Positions 17,363 through 20,017 of a stretch of DNA of 20,017 nucleotides are shown in pieces (the stretch's first letter is position 1; each line of letters begins with the position of its first letter). This stretch comes from Bacteroidales bacterium. GTDB taxonomy: Bacteria > Bacteroidota > Bacteroidia > Bacteroidales > FEN-979. The DNA lies in NCBI GenBank assembly GCA_016926765.1, contig JAFGNY010000360.1, forward strand, positions 1 to 20,017, read 5' to 3'. Below the pieces are notes generated by a model. It worked only from the letters and a program-made list of their open reading frames with translations. It made no database searches and was not told where the DNA came from. A program made the position numbers and the translations under genes.

Positions 17363-19192
17363 ATGAAAACCTTTTTGTATTACATTTTTTGCATCCTTCT
17401 TCCTTTTCCTGGGATGGGGCAGTGCTATCTTTTTGAGGACTTTTCGAGTGTTTTTCCTCCCACCGGATGGACTGTTGAAGGAGGTGCTGATAACTGGTAT
17501 CAAAGCGACACGCGTGAAGCATTTGGGGTATGGCCGGAATGCCGGTTACACTTTTACCCGATCTTTACAACTACCTCCAGGCTGGTTTCCCCACCGATCG
17601 ATCTGACCGGGGTAAACAGCGTCGAGATCAATTTTTTATACAGTATCACCAACAAAGGAGCTGATTTTTCTGTTGGCGTGGCTACCCGGACCAACAACGG
17701 TCCCTGGCATACGGTATGGGAGTATCCCATCAACTCTATATATAATGTATATCCGGCTTTCAAACACATCACCGTAAGTAACGAGGATACCGGTAAACCT
17801 GGATTCCAATGCTGTCTCTTTTTGACTCCCGGATCTACTTCTTACACTTTTTTTGATTGGTATTTGGATAATTTCCACCTTTACCGTATTCCTGAGCACG
17901 AGATCCGAATGTCACATCCAGGATACCTGCACCAGCTCAATCATCCATTTACCTATACTCCCCTAACCAACATCCGGAATATCGGGCAGCAATCTGAAAC
18001 ATTCCCGGCCTATGCCAGGATCTATGATGCAACGGGAAATCAGGTTTACATTGACAGCCTGGTTGTTGCCAATTTGGGACCAAATATTACCAAGACGCTA
18101 CAGTTTTCAGGTTACCTGTTTCCGGCCAACCAATATCATACTGTACAGATCTATACGGCGTTGTCAACAGACGGCGACCGTAATGACGATACCACACTGC
18201 AGGTAGTCACCACCTATGACCATTCAAAGCAAGCAGTGATAATGGAACTGTCTACCAGCACGGGTTGCGGATACTGTCCGGCCGCAGAAGAAGGGCTCGA
18301 CTCAATGGTTGCCATAGGGTATGATATAGGTGTAGCCGCATATCACAACTGTTATAGCGATCCTTACGCAAATGATTATGGCGTTGGGCGTGTGAACAAT
18401 TATGGTTTCTGGGGATTACCTACCGTATATGCCGACGGGTACTACTGTATGGTAGGGGTTTATCCCGGTGAACCGATGTTCGATTATTATGTCAAGTTTT
18501 ACGAAAATCTTATCGCGATCAAATCTCCCTTTGGAATCTACATAAATGGTTCACATACAGGGAATCATTATCTGATTAGCCTGACAACCGAAGGTTACGG
18601 CCCTGTGTTGAACCGTAACCTGGTGGTACAATGTGTGCTCACCGAAAGCGGAATCGTCCAGTACCCCGGCTGGGAACCCTTAAATTATGTGGAACGGTTG
18701 ATGATACCTGATGAAAACGGAACTGTACTGGATCCGTTTGGACCGGCCTTGCAACAGATTGACCTGGAATTTGATACCGATCCAGCCTGGAATACCAACG
18801 AACTGAATCTCGTTATTTTTATCCAGGATGCCGACACCCGGGAGGTGCTGAATGGGGAGGTAAAAGCCCTTATCAACCTATATCCGTTAATTCGTTCGGA
18901 TCAGCCAGGAACCCAGGAGGTAACAACCGGATATTTTTACCCAAATCCATTTTCATCGGTGACCACTTTGCCGTTGGAGCTGAATGAACCGGGAGAGGTG
19001 ACGGTTACCATTTACGATATGAACGGGATTGTGGTAAAATCCCTTTATCATGGTCTTCTCTCAACGGGATCGTCGAAGCTGAGATGGAATGGCGTCAACG
19101 ATCATGGTACGACACTCCCCGGCGGCCGATACCTCTGCCGTATCATCACTACTCAGGAAGTGGTGACACGCAGTGTAATGCTGGTCAGGTAA
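17363..19192 (+). CDS. Omp28-like thioredoxin-fold protein with T9SS sorting domain
   Basis: The ATG at 17363 is chosen over an in-frame TTG at 17354 because it yields a clean signal peptide, MKTFLYYIFCILLPFPGMGQ. The product is 609 residues. Residues about 21-175 resemble a choice-of-anchor J/MAM-like jelly roll (LFEDFSS, PPTGWTVEGG, a terminal DWYLDNF strand). About 285-505 form an Omp28-like thioredoxin-fold domain with a CGYC redox pair (302-305) and a cis-Pro-like GLPTVYADG (351-359). The end, from about 523, combines FlgD-like and T9SS type A features: YFYPNPF, LRWNGVNDHG, GGRYLCRI, and a final SVMLVR. It is probably secreted through T9SS and surface-attached; the CxxC suggests thiol-disulfide chemistry outside the cell, which is unproven. 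It is intact and convergent with the acyl-CoA dehydrogenase gene. Confidence 0.86.
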   Translation: MKTFLYYIFCILLPFPGMGQCYLFEDFSSVFPPTGWTVEGGADNWYQSDTREAFGVWPECRLHFYPIFTTTSRLVSPPIDLTGVNSVEINFLYSITNKGADFSVGVATRTNNGPWHTVWEYPINSIYNVYPAFKHITVSNEDTGKPGFQCCLFLTPGSTSYTFFDWYLDNFHLYRIPEHEIRMSHPGYLHQLNHPFTYTPLTNIRNIGQQSETFPAYARIYDATGNQVYIDSLVVANLGPNITKTLQFSGYLFPANQYHTVQIYTALSTDGDRNDDTTLQVVTTYDHSKQAVIMELSTSTGCGYCPAAEEGLDSMVAIGYDIGVAAYHNCYSDPYANDYGVGRVNNYGFWGLPTVYADGYYCMVGVYPGEPMFDYYVKFYENLIAIKSPFGIYINGSHTGNHYLISLTTEGYGPVLNRNLVVQCVLTESGIVQYPGWEPLNYVERLMIPDENGTVLDPFGPALQQIDLEFDTDPAWNTNELNLVIFIQDADTREVLNGEVKALINLYPLIRSDQPGTQEVTTGYFYPNPFSSVTTLPLELNEPGEVTVTIYDMNGIVVKSLYHGLLSTGSSKLRWNGVNDHGTTLPGGRYLCRIITTQEVVTRSVMLVR

Positions 19193-19261
19193 TAGGGATG
19201 TTGGATGATGGATGACCGGTTAACCCGATCACTTGATTTTAATATTCAATTTTCGTTGATT

Positions 19262-19332
19262 GATAATCGAAATTCGATACCCCTCTCTCTTGCCTGGGAG
19301 GGGCTGTTATCGGTTTCGATGGAGTAATTATC
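19262..19332. terminator. Nested inverted repeats between convergent genes, candidate bidirectional terminator
   Basis: CCCCTC (19280-19285) pairs with GAGGGG (19298-19303). Outside it, ATCGAAA (19266-19272) pairs with TTTCGAT (19314-19320), and GATAAT (19262-19267) with ATTATC (19327-19332); the outer two arms overlap slightly. Together they form an imperfect nested hairpin midway between two convergent genes, where a shared terminator is expected. No strong T-run follows on either strand, so a small degenerate repeat is also possible. Confidence 0.4.
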
Positions 19333-19408
19333 GTTTAAATATCTATAAAAATATATTAAATAATGTTTTTCTATTCAGTTCACTGCCAACTGCCCACATA
19401 ATTCATAA

Positions 19409-20017
19409 TCAGGAGTCGAAGACCCCAATGTACCGGGCAATCACCAGCCGCTGGATCTCGCTGGTTCCTTCGCCGATCTGCAGCAGCCGCTGGTCGCGGT
19501 AAAAGCGTTCGACTTCGTAATCCTTCATCAGACCATACCCACCATGGATCTGAACCGCTTCATCGGCCACTTCCCGGGCGATCTCCGAACAATAGAGCTT
19601 GGCCATAGCAGCCTCTTTGGCGAAAGGCTTCCCTTCGGTTTTCAAAATGGCGCCTTTGTACAGCAGGTTCCGGGCCAGTTCGATTTTGGTGGCCATGTCA
19701 GCCAGTTTGAAGGCGTTGATCTGAAATTGTCCGATAGGCTTGCCAAACTGTTTCCGCTCTTTCGAATAGCGCAAAGCAGCTTCAAAAGCTCCCTGGGCCA
19801 ACCCGAGCCCCATGGCGCCAATGGCCAGGCGCCCGCTGTCGAGTGTGTTAAGCATGATTTTCGATCCTTCCCCCCGTTTACCCAGGATGTTGGAACAGGG
19901 CACCCGGCAGTCGTCGAAATAGAGTTCTGCCGTATCGGAAGCTCGCCACATCATCTTGCCATGCATGGGCACACGTTTGAAACCCGGGGTGTCGGCATCT
20001 ACCAGAATCGTGGTGAA
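19409..20017 (-). CDS. Acyl-CoA dehydrogenase, C-terminal half
   Basis: The frame is open to the window edge, giving the last 202 residues of a protein usually about 380 long; the N-terminus lies beyond the window. It starts in the beta domain (FTTILVDADTPGFKR), then the C-terminal helical domain with GRLAIGAMGLGLAQGAFE and YSKERKQFGKPIGQFQ, the signature QIHGGYGLMKDYEVERFYRD, and the IGEGTSEIQ loop whose Glu matches the catalytic base of short- and medium-chain enzymes. It performs FAD-dependent alpha,beta-dehydrogenation of acyl-CoA, handing electrons to ETF, in beta-oxidation or butyryl-CoA metabolism; chain length cannot be fixed from this part. It ends at TGA (19409-19411) and converges on the Omp28-like gene. 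Confidence 0.93.
   Translation of the reverse strand, partial: FTTILVDADTPGFKRVPMHGKMMWRASDTAELYFDDCRVPCSNILGKRGEGSKIMLNTLDSGRLAIGAMGLGLAQGAFEAALRYSKERKQFGKPIGQFQINAFKLADMATKIELARNLLYKGAILKTEGKPFAKEAAMAKLYCSEIAREVADEAVQIHGGYGLMKDYEVERFYRDQRLLQIGEGTSEIQRLVIARYIGVFDS

Overview
The window looks like chromosomal DNA from a member of the Bacteroidota. The evidence is the C-terminal type IX secretion (T9SS) sorting domains on secreted proteins, the near absence of Shine-Dalgarno sites, promoter candidates with the Bacteroidota -7 box (TAnnTTTG), and the families present (Omp28-like, DUF4350-like, BNR-repeat proteins). I cannot name a genus. No RNA gene, CRISPR array, transposase or attachment site was seen.

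Left half (423-10063): a divergent locus for the first oxidative steps of the TCA cycle. Aconitase and citrate synthase form a two-gene minus-strand operon. An E. coli-type NADP isocitrate dehydrogenase lies on the plus strand, 21 bp behind a 1532-residue multidomain protein. The two operons share a 95-bp intergenic region. Its centre is a perfect 13-bp inverted repeat, and each arm carries a consensus -7 box pointing outward. The large protein has an AMP-forming acyl-CoA/acid-thiol ligase module, a long helical middle, a segment resembling a protein kinase without its catalytic aspartates, and a C-terminal GNAT acetyltransferase. Acyl activation and N-acyl transfer in one chain, embedded among TCA enzymes, suggest a protein-acylation or metabolic control device. 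This is the most novel item in the window, and its function is inference.

Right half (10298-19192): five plus-strand genes for exported proteins. They are a DUF4350-like periplasmic protein, an aspartyl-protease-like/PDZ protein, a lipoprotein fusing a metallo-beta-lactamase domain to an SMP-30-like propeller, a large BNR/Asp-box repeat protein with a T9SS signal, and an Omp28-like thioredoxin-fold protein with a T9SS signal. The protease/PDZ gene has one in-frame TGA and the BNR gene has two in-frame TAGs. Both otherwise keep an uninterrupted frame with recognisable protein on both sides. TAG and TGA also end intact genes here (citrate synthase; isocitrate dehydrogenase and the acyl-CoA dehydrogenase), so code reassignment is unlikely. 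Recent nonsense decay or consensus errors fit better.

Edges: at the left, the first 69 codons of a minus-strand secreted protein; at the right, the C-terminal half of a minus-strand acyl-CoA dehydrogenase, convergent with the Omp28-like gene across a hairpin-rich spacer.
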